A stretch of DNA of 64,000 bases from an uncultured Rhizobiaceae group bacterium (GCA_947501445.1 CANMVS010000004.1:62001-126000); one strand, 5' to 3'. Counted from the first letter of the stretch, positions 35,155 through 43,892 are shown. Notes: generated by a model from the letters alone, not told the origin. Made by a program: numbers and translations.

Positions 35155-35360
35155 CGTTTCATCCGCATTGCTGACACCGACTGACCATAAAGTTTCGATT
35201 TCAATGAAAGGCTGCATTTGAGATGCTGAACCGTAGCGCTGGGCAGTGTTGCGAAGGTCCGAAAATGCGCAGAGGTTGTGTCAATTTGCGAAAAGCGGAC
35301 ATCCATCCGACGGCGTTTCTTTCGGTGATGCTGTGTCGCCGGGTAACCGCTCCAGGCCCG
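35155..35360 (+). repeat. Mosaic repeat: modules D and C
   Basis: TCCGCATTGCTGACAC, GACTGACCATAA, TTTCAATGAAAG and CTGGGCAGTGTTGCGAAGG (module D) are shared with 49965-50065. The second half (AATTTGCGAAAAGCGGACAT ... CGCTCCAGGCCCG) is module C. It fills the gap between the hydratase and GFA genes. Confidence 0.72.
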
Positions 35361-35369
35361 TTTACACAA

Positions 35370-35699
35370 TCAAATCACTTGGTCATGTCCATCATATTCG
35401 GGAATACCGCTGAGTGTGGCCGCATCGCTATTTCGCATATTTATACCAATATTCCCTGAACCCCCGTCAATGCGTGTCCAGTGGGTAACGACCCCGCAGT
35501 TTTGGCAGCGATGAAATGCGATCATCCTGTCGCCCCAGATGTAAGTGTCGGTCGAACCGGATACCTTAATGCTTTCAGGGGCGTAGTAGGACCAGAGCGC
35601 ACCGTATCGCTTACAGATTGAGCAGCTGCATCGGTTCAATTTAACTGGCAGAGTGGGAAGTTGTAACTTCACCTTTCCGCAATGGCACCGAATGTCCAA
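35370..35699 (-). CDS. GFA family protein (CENP-V / glutathione-dependent formaldehyde-activating fold)
   Basis: A 109-residue zinc protein with the cysteine pattern of the family: RCHCGKVKL, CSCSICKRYGALW and HRCQNCGVVTHW. The family includes the formaldehyde-activating enzyme Gfa but most members have unknown substrates. The start is TTG 35699, with AAGGAG seven bases upstream and no in-frame ATG earlier. Confidence 0.88.
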   Translation of the reverse strand: MDIRCHCGKVKLQLPTLPVKLNRCSCSICKRYGALWSYYAPESIKVSGSTDTYIWGDRMIAFHRCQNCGVVTHWTRIDGGSGNIGINMRNSDAATLSGIPEYDGHDQVI

Positions 35700-35725
35700 A
35701 ATCTTCTCCTTTTACCAAGCGGCTG

Positions 35726-35768
35726 TCAGCATGTTTTGCCGATTACGTCAAAGCATGAATTGCACTGG
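35726..35768 (+). repeat. REP-like element, second hairpin only (diverged)
   Basis: TTTTGCCGATTACGTCAAAG with flanking TCAGCA and GAATTGCACTGG corresponds to the 3' hairpin of the REP-like element. The stem arms have decayed and the first hairpin is missing. It lies between two convergent/tandem accessory genes. Confidence 0.55.
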
Positions 35769-35777
35769 CACGTGGCG

Positions 35778-36167
35778 CTAATAACCGAGGTTTGCCGCAC
35801 GAAGATTTACCAGGCCGAGACAAATGAGCCAAATGTTTACGGCCCACCAGGACAGATTAAAATCGCCAGTGATAACCCAATAGGAAATGGCCATGACACC
35901 GGCGCAGACCATTAGTGTCGCTGCTGTAATTTCGAACTTGAATTTTCGACTGCTTTTCACATTTCCATATTTTGCGAACAAGCCGATGCTCGCAAAGGCA
36001 ATATCAATGGGAAAGAAGGACCAATTCCACGCAACAACAAGCGGGTTTTCATAATCGGAATACATGAGAGACGGGTCGATACTGATCAGGTTCAACACCA
36101 AGGCTGCCGCCAAAACCCAGTACAACACCATCAGTATTTCGGTAATCGTCGTCGTCAGTTTCAGCAT
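35778..36167 (-). CDS. Four-helix membrane protein, YvaD/DUF5360-like
   Basis: A 129-residue protein with four hydrophobic segments (ILMVLYWVLAAALVLNLI, PLVVAWNWSFFPIDIAFASIGLF, ITAATLMVCAGVMAISYWVI, WWAVNIWLICLGLVNL). The block NPLVVAWNWSFFPID is reminiscent of YvaD/DUF5360 proteins, which have unknown function. Start ATG 36167; the ribosome site is weak. Confidence 0.65.
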   Translation of the reverse strand: MLKLTTTITEILMVLYWVLAAALVLNLISIDPSLMYSDYENPLVVAWNWSFFPIDIAFASIGLFAKYGNVKSSRKFKFEITAATLMVCAGVMAISYWVITGDFNLSWWAVNIWLICLGLVNLRAANLGY

Positions 36168-36249
36168 CTACACATTTCATTCGCAGCGGTGGAATATTGA
36201 TAGCACCAAAAATTATGAAAGTCAGCTTTGCGCATTGTCAGCCTCAATC

Positions 36250-36528
36250 GGCTTTTGGTTCGGTTAAAAATCTGAATATCCGGTTTGAAGAAATCCATCA
36301 TTGCAAACTCACTTGGCAGGACCGGCGGCATTGGGCCGACGGACCGCAGCAATCGTGAACCTTGTGCACTGGTGTCAAATTTTAATTTTCAGCCCCAAAA
36401 TGGGCTTCGTCCCATTCAACGGTATGGGCGGAAAGGGTGCATTCGCCGCAAGTGCACAAAGGTCATGTCAATTTGCGAAAAGCGGAATTCCATCCGACTG
36501 CGTTTCTTTCAGTGCTGCTGCATGACGG
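36250..36528 (+). repeat. Mosaic repeat: modules A, B and C
   Basis: GGTTAAAAATCTGAATATCC and GAAGAAATCCATC (A), ATGGGCTTCGTCCCATTCAA with ATTCGCCGCAAGTGCACAAA (B), and AATTTGCGAAAAGCGGAATT ... GCGTTTCTTTCAGTGC (C). It is the longest mosaic copy, sitting upstream of the site-2 protease gene. The rest of the 36168-36746 gap shows nothing else. Confidence 0.72.
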
Positions 36529-36746
36529 ACAATATGAGGATGTGAGGTTGCGAAAATCGCAAATGCGGCAAAAAGTAACTGCCTGTTGACCGTGGGGAAA
36601 ATATTGTTCCGTTTGTAGTGGAAGTCATCTACCTTCTGCATCTGTTCAGATGCCATATGGGAAATGTCGAATTAATCCATGCCATTCTCCGGGTAACACT
36701 CGGTTCCGTCCGGAGCTATAGTCACAATAAGCGGGAGTTTCAGACA

Positions 36747-37496
36747 TTGTTTGGCAACTGGCCGAAACTAACCATAGGACAAATACAGTCTATTCCCATT
36801 CGGCTCGATGCTACTTTTGTGTTGGTGTTGATATTTGCTTTAAACGGCGTGCCGGTAAACATGCTTGGGCAATTCTGGTATGCAGTTGCGGCGGGGGCCA
36901 TCGGAATATTTTTCTCGATCCTGCTTCACGAACTTGGCCACGCACTGACGGCAAAGCGTTACGGCGTTGGTGTTCAAGAAGTCGTCATTGGCGGTTTTTA
37001 TGGGTACGCCAGGCTGCGCCGTCAGGCGGTTCCACGCGCAGTGATGATCCGCATCATAGCCGCTGGCCCGCTGGTCAACTTGGTTATTTTTGCAACTCTC
37101 TGGCTTATCTTGTCGCTGCCTGGATTGACCGGTTTGGTTCCGCAAAAATTGGTAACTCGCACCGGCTCTATCACAGACTGGCAAACAGCAACCTTACAGT
37201 TGCTTGTGGTGGTTAATCTGGCAATGTTTGTGTTCAATTTTCTGCCTGCCTTCCCTCTTGATGGAGGAAGAATTCTTGGCTTGGTGCTGGATGGCAAATT
37301 ACCGAAACAAGTCAGCGTGATTATCGTGTCTGCTCTGGGCCTTGTGTTGGGGTTATTGATGATTTTGTTTGGTATGAAGGTCAGTATTATTTTGTCCCTG
37401 ATCGGATGGATGATTGTGTTGACCAATTTCCGCCGGATGCGTCGAGTTCGCCGCGAGCGGAACAAACCCGCTAACGTCAACAGGATTGCCAAATAG
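36747..37496 (+). CDS. Site-2 protease family (M50) membrane metalloprotease
   Basis: About 249 residues. The zinc motif HELGHALTAKRYG is in the second transmembrane region, and the distal motif NFLPAFPLDGGR supplies the third ligand aspartate; both are S2P hallmarks. Several further hydrophobic segments follow. Family members cut transmembrane segments of regulators such as anti-sigma factors. I chose TTG 36747 (GGGAG nine bases upstream), since the family usually starts near WPKLTIGQIQSIPIRLD; ATG 36657 or GTG 36618 would add residues that look like repeat-derived sequence. No CBS domains and no anti-sigma neighbour. Confidence 0.87.
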   Translation: MFGNWPKLTIGQIQSIPIRLDATFVLVLIFALNGVPVNMLGQFWYAVAAGAIGIFFSILLHELGHALTAKRYGVGVQEVVIGGFYGYARLRRQAVPRAVMIRIIAAGPLVNLVIFATLWLILSLPGLTGLVPQKLVTRTGSITDWQTATLQLLVVVNLAMFVFNFLPAFPLDGGRILGLVLDGKLPKQVSVIIVSALGLVLGLLMILFGMKVSIILSLIGWMIVLTNFRRMRRVRRERNKPANVNRIAK

Positions 37497-37536
37497 GAGA
37501 TTTGTCAGAAACCGCAGCTTCGCGGGTACTGGGCCC

Positions 37537-37636
37537 AGAGCAATTCAGGTTTTGACGGGATCGGTAAAACCTGAATGCATCAACGAAATCAAAGGCAGAC
37601 ACCGTTGTCCCGTTTCTGACAAAACGTGAACGGTCT
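37537..37636 (-). repeat. REP-like two-hairpin element, full copy, inverted
   Basis: On the minus strand it reads AGACCGTTCACGTTTTGTCAG through CAAAACCTGAATTGCTCT (reverse orientation relative to most copies). Its first bases supply the stop codon of the frameshifted membrane-protein gene. It lies between two convergent genes. Confidence 0.85.
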
Positions 37637-38359
37637 AATGGGTGATCGGGGCATTGGGAGTACAATTCAGGGGCAGTTTCTCAAGAGTATAAGATCGCTC
37701 AAATTCTCTTTTTGAATAACTCCAACGATTTACTCGTAGATCCGAAATTTTGTAGACCCGTGGCGAGTGTTCTCCGATAAAAAAGCTCAGTTCCAAATCC
37801 TCAATAGATTTGATCCTTTGTGCAAATTCAAATCCACGATCGCGGTCTTTGATCGACATTTGTAGGAGGCATGTATCTGACAGATCAATCTCTCTGATTG
37901 CCGTGTAAAGTGGCTTCGACAGGTAGAGGTAAGTAGCAACTGGCAACACCAACAAACCCAAAACGACTGCGACGGCAATGGACTTCGCCTGACTTCCATT
38001 TTGAACGAAAACTAAAACTGCGTTGACGAGAGCAAGATATGCAAAACCTTCAAGGCCATGGTTTCCATATCTTTCCCCAGTTCCGGGAAACGAAGCAAAT
38101 ACAGCACCAAAAAAATAAGAATAATCACTAACGACAAGGCAAGGTTTGCAAAAAAATAAGTTCTTGAACGATGGAACAATGCAGAGAGATAACCAGCGAC
38201 GTTGAGGAAAATGGATAGAACAAAACTCGTATCAAGAGCGGCACCCACCCAAATGCTGCCGCTGGTACCCGCCAGAATATACACGATGGCTGAGACAGCC
38301 AGCGTAATCGGTACAAAGGTGCAAATGGAGGCAACCGAAATGGGTTGAAATTTGAACAT
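37635..38359 (-). pseudogene. Frameshifted small membrane protein
   Basis: The frame from ATG 38359 encodes three hydrophobic segments (ICTFVPITLAVSAIVYILAG, TSFVLSIFLNVAGYLSALF, ANLALSLVIILIFLVLYLL) and ends in a short non-hydrophobic tail at 38012. The next minus frame continues without a gap from about 38075 as a fourth helix (GLEGFAYLALVNAVLVFV) and a fifth (AVAVVLGLLVLPVATYLYL) plus a soluble tail to 37635. The shift is one base, inside the homopolymers GGGGAAAG near 38075: one extra A would restore a continuous protein of about 240 residues. This could be a true inactivation or a sequencing error. No family recognised. Confidence 0.65.
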
Positions 38360-38550
38360 TTATTGGCTTTCGAAAAACTGATCTGCGCCTTGTTTCATAT
38401 TGACCCCGGATAATCATAATGAATATTGTGGACGTAAAATGGCTCATGTGGGAGAGGTTCAGGGTCCGTATTGCTGCCGCCAAAGACCAACATTTGAGCG
38501 AATGACTGCATTGGCGCATGACTATATTTCGATGTATGCAAAACCAATTG

Positions 38551-38668
38551 GCAACTCCGGGCTAAAAGCACCGCTGAATATATCCCGCCGAAAGTCTCAA
38601 CAACCTCGGTATCATTGCTGCCTCGTCACAACCGATTGGCGGAACTGCATCATTTCCGAGCCCTTTGT
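38551..38668 (+). repeat. Mosaic repeat: module E
   Basis: GCAACTCCGGGCTAAAAGCA, CCGCCGAAAGTCTCAACAAC, TTGCTGCCTCGTCACAACCG and GCGGAACTGCATCATTTCC match the copies at 28866 and 50065. The part of the GST open frame before 38725 lies in this repeat, which is why a later start is preferred. The preceding 38360-38550 stretch holds nothing recognisable. Confidence 0.68.
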
Positions 38669-38724
38669 GCGCCAGCTGGAACATTGATATCATCTATCAT
38701 CGGGATAATGATTACGGGGTAAAA

Positions 38725-39375
38725 GTGGCTGACAAAGTTACGCTTCATGGCTATCGGTACAGCGTTTACAATCGCGTTGCCCGAATGGCGTTACATCACA
38801 AAGGTGTCGCCTATACCACCGTAGAGGTCGATCCGTTCACCGACCTCGACCCGGCATATCTCGACTTGCATCCATTCGCTCGTGTGCCCGCATTAACGCA
38901 TGGAACTTTCAGTATCTTCGAGACACGGGCGATAACGCGTTATATCGACAACGCATTTTCCGGTCCGCCGCTTCAACCTGATGACGCCAAGGCACTGGCG
39001 CGCATGGATCAGGTCATTGGCATCATTGATAATTATGGCTACTGGCCCATGGTCCGTCAGGTCTTTTCCCAAAGAGTTTTCAGTCCCCTGGAAGGAGAGG
39101 CTTCAAACGAAGACGAAATCACTGCCGGCCTTGCAGCATCCCGGCACGTTCTGGCGGTTCTGAATGGCATTGCGGATGAAGGCCTCGTTTTGAATGGTCG
39201 CGATTTTACACTTGCAGACTGTCACCTCGCACCAATGATCGATTACTTTGTCCGTGCTGGCGAAGGGCGTGATGCACTGTCGTCATTTCCTGTTTTGCTC
39301 AAATGGTGGGAACTCATTTCGATCATGCCTGCGCTGCAGTCGACAGATCCCAAATTACCCGATATGGCGATTTAG
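38725..39375 (+). CDS. Glutathione S-transferase family protein
   Basis: About 216 residues from GTG 38725 (GGGG five bases upstream). N-terminal GST fold: VTLHGYRYSVYNRVARMAL, HPFARVPALTHGTFSIFETRAITRYID (cis-proline and the E-T block). C-terminal domain: LNGRDFTLADCHLAPMIDYF. The start YRYSVYNR places a serine or tyrosine at the catalytic site, as in phi/theta-like GSTs. Its TAG stop is formed by the first bases of a REP-like element. Confidence 0.88.
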   Translation: MADKVTLHGYRYSVYNRVARMALHHKGVAYTTVEVDPFTDLDPAYLDLHPFARVPALTHGTFSIFETRAITRYIDNAFSGPPLQPDDAKALARMDQVIGIIDNYGYWPMVRQVFSQRVFSPLEGEASNEDEITAGLAASRHVLAVLNGIADEGLVLNGRDFTLADCHLAPMIDYFVRAGEGRDALSSFPVLLKWWELISIMPALQSTDPKLPDMAI

Positions 39376-39412
39376 ACCATTTCACGTTTTGTCAGAAACG
39401 GGACAACGGTCT
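39373..39412 (+). repeat. REP-like element, first hairpin only
   Basis: TAGACCATTTCACG ... GAAACGGGACAACGGTCTA; only the 5' hairpin is kept and the ends TTTAGACC and GGTCTAAA also pair. It overlaps the GST stop codon. Confidence 0.8.
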
Positions 39413-39767
39413 AAAGAGCACAAAGAGGCGTTCCCTCATGCGGTCCTGATCGGTGAATTTCCCGGTATTGCCGCGTGTCAGTATATATCGTCAACAAGGA
39501 CACGGCGTCATCGATGCGCTGGCGCACCAGCTGCCAACGCGGTGCCATATCTGCACCAGAACCCTGTAACGAGGCCCGCACCTGTCGGGCGAACCTGAGC
39601 GGGTTCCGCGATTTGTTTTCAAGGGGCGCGTCAATCGGAAGGGCCGAAGCGGGATTCTTCAAAGACCAGTTACCATGTGGCATCAACCGGCAGAGAAGCT
39701 ATAAGCAAAGTCAGACTTCCTGACCGCGCCCGCAATTTTTCTCGTAACTGCTTTAAGGATTAATCTC
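39413..39767. other. Intergenic, possible gene remnant
   Basis: 355 bases. A minus-strand frame (39411-39686) has a tail that looks protein-like but no ribosome site and no recognisable family; it may be a decayed gene. Nothing else is seen. Confidence 0.35.
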
Positions 39768-40877
39768 ATGCGTCACTATGTGTTCGCGGCCATGCCCGCG
39801 CTTCTCATCGCCGCGACGGTCCAGGCGTCCAGCTTCACTGAAACCAGGCTTACCGCCAGCGATGCCGCAGCCCAGAGCTATTTCGGACTTTCGGTCGCAA
39901 TCTCGGGCACGACCGCCATTATCGCAGCTCCAGGAGCCGATAACGGCGCGGTCTATCTGTTCGACACCGCTACGGGGAAACAGAAGACAAAACTCACCAC
40001 CAGTGATACCGCCAAGGATGACGATTTTGGCACTTCAGTTGCGATCTCCGGTACCACCGCCATTGTTGGGGCCTCTGTTGAGAACAACGCCGCTGGTGGC
40101 GCGGCCTATTTGTTCAACACAACCACAGGGAAACAGACGGTCACGCTCACCCCCAACGATACCTTCAAGAATGACCTTTTTGGCACTTCGGTTGCGATCT
40201 CGGGCACCACCGCCATCGTCGGAGCTTCGGGGACCGGTAACGGCGCGGCCTATCTGTTCGATACCACCACCGGGAAGCAGACCGCCAAGCTTACCGGCAA
40301 GGACAGCTCCAGGTATGATTTTGGCACTTCTGTCGCGATCTCAGGCACTACCGCCATCGTTGGCGCTCCGGGGGGCGCTGACAGCGGCGCGGCCTATCTG
40401 TTCGACACCACCACCGGGAAACAGACCGCCAAGCTCATCCCCAGTGATCTTGCCGAGAACGATTTTTTCGGGTTTTCCGTCGCGATCTCCGGCACCACTG
40501 CCATCGTCGGGGCCAAAGGGAGCGATAACAATCACGGCGCAGCCTACCTGTTTGACACCACCACGGGGGCGCAGATGGCCAAACTCACCGGTGGCGATCC
40601 AGCCAGGAAGGACTTTTTTGGCGCTGCCGTTGCGATTTCAGGCGCCACTGCCATCGTCTCAACCTTTGAAAGGGACACCGCCAGCGGTGCGGCTTATTTG
40701 TTTGATACTGTCACGGGGAAACAGACTGCCAAGCTCACCCCCGGCGTAGCCGCCAAGAAAGATTATTTTGGCGCTTCTGTCGCTATTTCAGGCACCACGG
40801 CTATCATCGGCGCCTGGGGGACCGCTGACAACGGCCTCCTCAATAGCGGCGCGGCTTATCTCGCACACCGGCAATAA
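39768..40877 (+). CDS. Exported seven-repeat FG-GAP beta-propeller protein
   Basis: A 369-residue protein with a signal peptide (MRHYVFAAMPALLIAATVQA) and seven tandem repeats of about 46-48 residues. Each repeat reads FG-x-S-VAISGTTAIVGA, a D/N-rich loop, GAAYLFDTTTGKQTAKLT and S/G-D. This is the FG-GAP/WD-like pattern; seven copies fit one closed seven-blade propeller occupying the whole mature protein. DNA repeats are also very similar, indicating recent duplication. It is probably secreted or surface-associated; role unknown. AAGGAT precedes the ATG. Confidence 0.82.
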   Translation: MRHYVFAAMPALLIAATVQASSFTETRLTASDAAAQSYFGLSVAISGTTAIIAAPGADNGAVYLFDTATGKQKTKLTTSDTAKDDDFGTSVAISGTTAIVGASVENNAAGGAAYLFNTTTGKQTVTLTPNDTFKNDLFGTSVAISGTTAIVGASGTGNGAAYLFDTTTGKQTAKLTGKDSSRYDFGTSVAISGTTAIVGAPGGADSGAAYLFDTTTGKQTAKLIPSDLAENDFFGFSVAISGTTAIVGAKGSDNNHGAAYLFDTTTGAQMAKLTGGDPARKDFFGAAVAISGATAIVSTFERDTASGAAYLFDTVTGKQTAKLTPGVAAKKDYFGASVAISGTTAIIGAWGTADNGLLNSGAAYLAHRQ

Positions 40878-40890
40878 ACCCGTCCACCAA

Positions 40891-40927
40891 ACCGTTTGAC
40901 GTTTTGTCAGAAACGGGACAACGGCCT
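40891..40927 (+). repeat. REP-like element, first hairpin only
   Basis: ACCGTTTGACG ... CAGAAACGGGACAACGG, located 14 bases after the FG-GAP gene. The second hairpin is absent and mosaic module B follows directly. Confidence 0.75.
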
Positions 40928-41080
40928 TACGGGCTTCATCTCATTCAACGGTATGGACCGATAGTGTAAATTCGCCGCAGGTGCGAGCAATGCAAACGGC
41001 TAAACTGGGAGCTGACATTCAAACGCGCACATGCGCATCTCTCATTGCACCACCGTGTGACCGCTTCGAGCCCGAACTTC
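40928..41080 (+). repeat. Mosaic repeat: module B and decayed C
   Basis: CGGGCTTCATCTCATTCAACG and AATTCGCCGCAGGTGCGAGC match module B; TGACCGCTTCGAGCCCG near 41060-41078 matches the end of module C. It marks the left edge of the GC-rich SDR/regulator block; a related mosaic copy marks the right edge at 49965. Confidence 0.6.
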
Positions 41081-41163
41081 ATGAATACTGCAACGCGGTG
41101 AATGTCTGCTTTTGCCTTTCTGCGTGCCACACGGTGCGAAGATCTCAACCAGATTGCGGCGAT

Positions 41164-42060
41164 CTACATGAACCTCTCATTCTGAAACGATTTCACTGCC
41201 CAATCGATAAACACGCGTACGCGTGACGAAAGTTGACGACTTCGTGGATAGAGAAGTGAGACGGGCACAGATGGAACAACGTAGTTTTCCAGAACACGAC
41301 TTAGGCGCCCAGTCCGAAGATCGTCATCGATATGAAAGAGCGGCATCTGCGCCAATCCAAAACCAAGCAAGGTGGACATGCGGTAACTCTCTGGGCCGTT
41401 GACCGACACTTGGCTTGGCGGCCTCAAACTCTTGACTTGGTCTTTTACAACGAAGTCGTGCGGAAGGACTGCTCCCGTGCTCATGGGCCAGATGCCAACC
41501 ATTTGACGGCTCTCCAGATCGCTGAGCGAAGTTGGTTTGCCGAACTCCTGCAGATAGTCGGGTGAAGCACAGGTAATCCGCTTTGCCATGCCAAGTGGAC
41601 GCACGATCAGATCACTGTCGGGAAGGTCACCCCACCGCACCGCACAATCGACACCTTCTTCAATCAGATCGACCCACCGATCTCGTTCGCTGATCGACAT
41701 TTCTATCTCGGGGTATCGCCTCAAGAAGTCTGGCAGGCCTGGCAGTAGGAAGTGTCTGAACACCGTTCCCTGGACTTCGATCCGTAGTCTGCCCTTGGGC
41801 GGCGCGCCAGCAAAGGCGTCTTCGGCCTCTTCAACTTCGTCAAGTATCGAAAGGCATCGCTGATAATAGGCTTGCCCGTCAAGAGTTGGGCGAACGACAC
41901 GCGTCGTACGGTGGAGCAACTGCACGCCAACCCGTTGCTCCATCGCCTTGATCACTTCGGTGACCGTGGACCTCGGTGTTCCGGTGTCGTGGGCCGCTTC
42001 GGTGAAGCTGCGGCGTTCGACGACCCGCACAAAGAGCTGCATCGCATCAAATCGATCCAT
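41164..42060 (-). CDS. LysR family transcriptional regulator
   Basis: A 298-residue LysR protein. The N-terminal winged helix reads MQLFVRVVERRSFTEAAHDTGTPRSTVTEVIKAME, followed by the linker helix and a periplasmic-binding-like effector domain starting about residue 90 (GRLRIEVQGTVFRHFLLPGL). It resembles CrgA-type regulators. It is divergent from two SDR genes with a 123-base gap and probably controls them in response to a redox or aromatic signal. Confidence 0.92.
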   Translation of the reverse strand: MDRFDAMQLFVRVVERRSFTEAAHDTGTPRSTVTEVIKAMEQRVGVQLLHRTTRVVRPTLDGQAYYQRCLSILDEVEEAEDAFAGAPPKGRLRIEVQGTVFRHFLLPGLPDFLRRYPEIEMSISERDRWVDLIEEGVDCAVRWGDLPDSDLIVRPLGMAKRITCASPDYLQEFGKPTSLSDLESRQMVGIWPMSTGAVLPHDFVVKDQVKSLRPPSQVSVNGPESYRMSTLLGFGLAQMPLFHIDDDLRTGRLSRVLENYVVPSVPVSLLYPRSRQLSSRVRVFIDWAVKSFQNERFM

Positions 42061-42183
42061 CCACCCCTCATTGTTCGTGTCAGCCGAATAGTAATGTCGG
42101 AAACTACATCATTATCCAGCTAGTGACAAGGCGTAAATACCAGCCATCACCAGCATGGGGCTGGTAACCGGAAAGGAAACTCA

Positions 42184-42924
42184 ATGACCGATACAAAATC
42201 CAGAACAGCGATTGTCACCGGCGCCTCGCGCGGGATTGGTGCGGCCGTTGCCGAACGCCTGGCCTCTGATGGCTTCAACGTCATTGTGAACTACGCCGGC
42301 AGCGAAAACGCGGCGGCGGCCATTGTCGACAAGATCGAGGCCGCAGGTGGCAAAGCGATCACCGCCCAGGCAGACGTGTCCGACGCTAACGCCGTGCGCC
42401 GGATGTTCGATGCCGCCGAAACGGCCTTCGGTAGCGTCGATGTCCTTGTGAACAACGCCGGTATCATGAAACTAGCCAAGATCGCCGATAGCGACGATGA
42501 CCTGTTCGACGCGCATATTGCCGTCAATCTCAAGGGCACGTTCAATACCCTGCGCGAGGCGGCAAATAGATTGCAAAGCGGCGGGACGATCGTCAACTTC
42601 TCCACCAGTGTCGTCGGCACCAAGTTGGAGACATACGGCGTCTACACGGCGACCAAGGCCGCGATCGAGGCGCTGACGGGGATCCTCTGCAAAGAACTGC
42701 GCGGCCGCAACATCACCGTCAATGCGATCGCCCCCGGGCCGACCGGGACCGATCTATTCTTAGACGGCAAGTCGCCGGAGCTGATCGACCGCTTCGCCGA
42801 GATGGTGCCGCTCGAACGGCTTGGGGAACCTCGCGACATCGCCAATGCTGTGTCGTTTCTGGCCGGGCCAGATGGCACTTGGTTCAACGGACAGACATTG
42901 CGTGCAAACGGTGGGTTGGTCTGA
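42184..42924 (+). CDS. SDR family oxidoreductase
   Basis: A 246-residue classical short-chain dehydrogenase. Cofactor motif TGASRGIGAAVAERL (T-G-x3-G-x-G), the N-A-G block VLVNNAGIM, catalytic serine in FSTSVVG and Y-x-x-x-K in YGVYTATKAA, then NAIAPGPTGTD. It is close to 3-oxoacyl-ACP reductase-like SDRs. AGGAAA lies seven bases before the ATG. A second SDR gene follows after 34 bases. Confidence 0.93.
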   Translation: MTDTKSRTAIVTGASRGIGAAVAERLASDGFNVIVNYAGSENAAAAIVDKIEAAGGKAITAQADVSDANAVRRMFDAAETAFGSVDVLVNNAGIMKLAKIADSDDDLFDAHIAVNLKGTFNTLREAANRLQSGGTIVNFSTSVVGTKLETYGVYTATKAAIEALTGILCKELRGRNITVNAIAPGPTGTDLFLDGKSPELIDRFAEMVPLERLGEPRDIANAVSFLAGPDGTWFNGQTLRANGGLV

Positions 42925-42958
42925 AGAGGCCGACCAACCAAGACAGAGGAGAATTCAA

Positions 42959-43879
42959 ATGACAAAAGGATCAGAAAACCAAGTCATCGTTGTCACCGGC
43001 GCATCAAGCGGTTTTGGTAAGATGACGGCCTACGCTCTCGCTGATGCCGGGCACACCGTCTACGCATCCATGCGCGGCATCAGCGGCCACAATGCAGATA
43101 AGGCGAAGGCCGCCAAGGATTACGCAAACAAGCACGATGTCGATCTGCGCGTGGTTGAGATCGACGTGGTGGAGGATGCTTCCGTCGCCGCCGGGATTGA
43201 TCAGATCTTTGACGAGGCTGGCCACCTTGACGTGATCGTCCACAATGCGGGCCATATGTCATTCGGCCCGGCAGAGGCATTCACACCCGAACAGATGGCA
43301 CAGCTCTACAACATCAATGTGCTGTCGACGCAGCGCGTGATGCGCTCGGCCCTGCCGAGGATGCGGGCGCAGGGCCAGGGGCTTATCGTCTGGGTGTCGT
43401 CCAGCAGCACGCGCGGTGGCACGCCGCCGTTCCTTTCGCCCTACTTCGCGGCCAAGGCGGGGATGGATTCGCTCGCCGTATCCTACGCCTCCGAACTGGC
43501 CCGCTGGGGGATTGAAACCACGATCATGGTGCCGGGTGCCTTCACGACCGGTACCAATCACTTCGCCCATGCCGGCAAACCCGAAGACGCGCCGGTTGCG
43601 GACGCCTATCTGACCGGCCCCTATGCCGAAGTTCCTTCAAAGGCGCTTGATGGGCTCAGGTCTCTTGAGCCTGCGGACGCCGATCCGACAGCCGTGGCGC
43701 GGGGCATCGTCGACATCGTGAACATGCCGTTCGGAAAACGACCGTTCCGGGTTCACGTTGATCCGTCACACGACGGATCCGAGATTGTGAGCGGCGTGGC
43801 TGACCGAGTCCGGGCCGAGATGTTCCGGCGGATCAGTCTGGAGGACTTGCTGTCTCCGGTTGGACAGGCAGCGATCTGA
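42959..43879 (+). CDS. SDR family oxidoreductase
   Basis: A 306-residue SDR starting at ATG 42959 with AGGAG upstream. Motifs: TGASSGFGKMTAYAL, VIVHNAGHM, serine in VWVSSSSTRG and Y-x-x-x-K in SPYFAAKAGMDSLA. The long C-terminal part (KALDGLRSLEPADADPTAVARGIVD) is typical of the larger SDR group that includes 17-beta-hydroxysteroid-dehydrogenase-like proteins. Cotranscribed with the upstream SDR under likely LysR control. Confidence 0.92.
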   Translation: MTKGSENQVIVVTGASSGFGKMTAYALADAGHTVYASMRGISGHNADKAKAAKDYANKHDVDLRVVEIDVVEDASVAAGIDQIFDEAGHLDVIVHNAGHMSFGPAEAFTPEQMAQLYNINVLSTQRVMRSALPRMRAQGQGLIVWVSSSSTRGGTPPFLSPYFAAKAGMDSLAVSYASELARWGIETTIMVPGAFTTGTNHFAHAGKPEDAPVADAYLTGPYAEVPSKALDGLRSLEPADADPTAVARGIVDIVNMPFGKRPFRVHVDPSHDGSEIVSGVADRVRAEMFRRISLEDLLSPVGQAAI

Positions 43880-43892
43880 AGCGCGCGTCGTG

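Noticed and set aside
39411-39686. Possible minus-strand gene of 91 codons
   Set aside because: Only the C-terminal part looks protein-like, no start signal; treated as a possible remnant, not a gene.
28713-40890. Integron cassette array with attC sites
   Set aside because: Gene content looks cassette-like, but genes face both ways, no RYYYAAC/GTTRRRY core pairs were found in the repeats, and no integrase is present.
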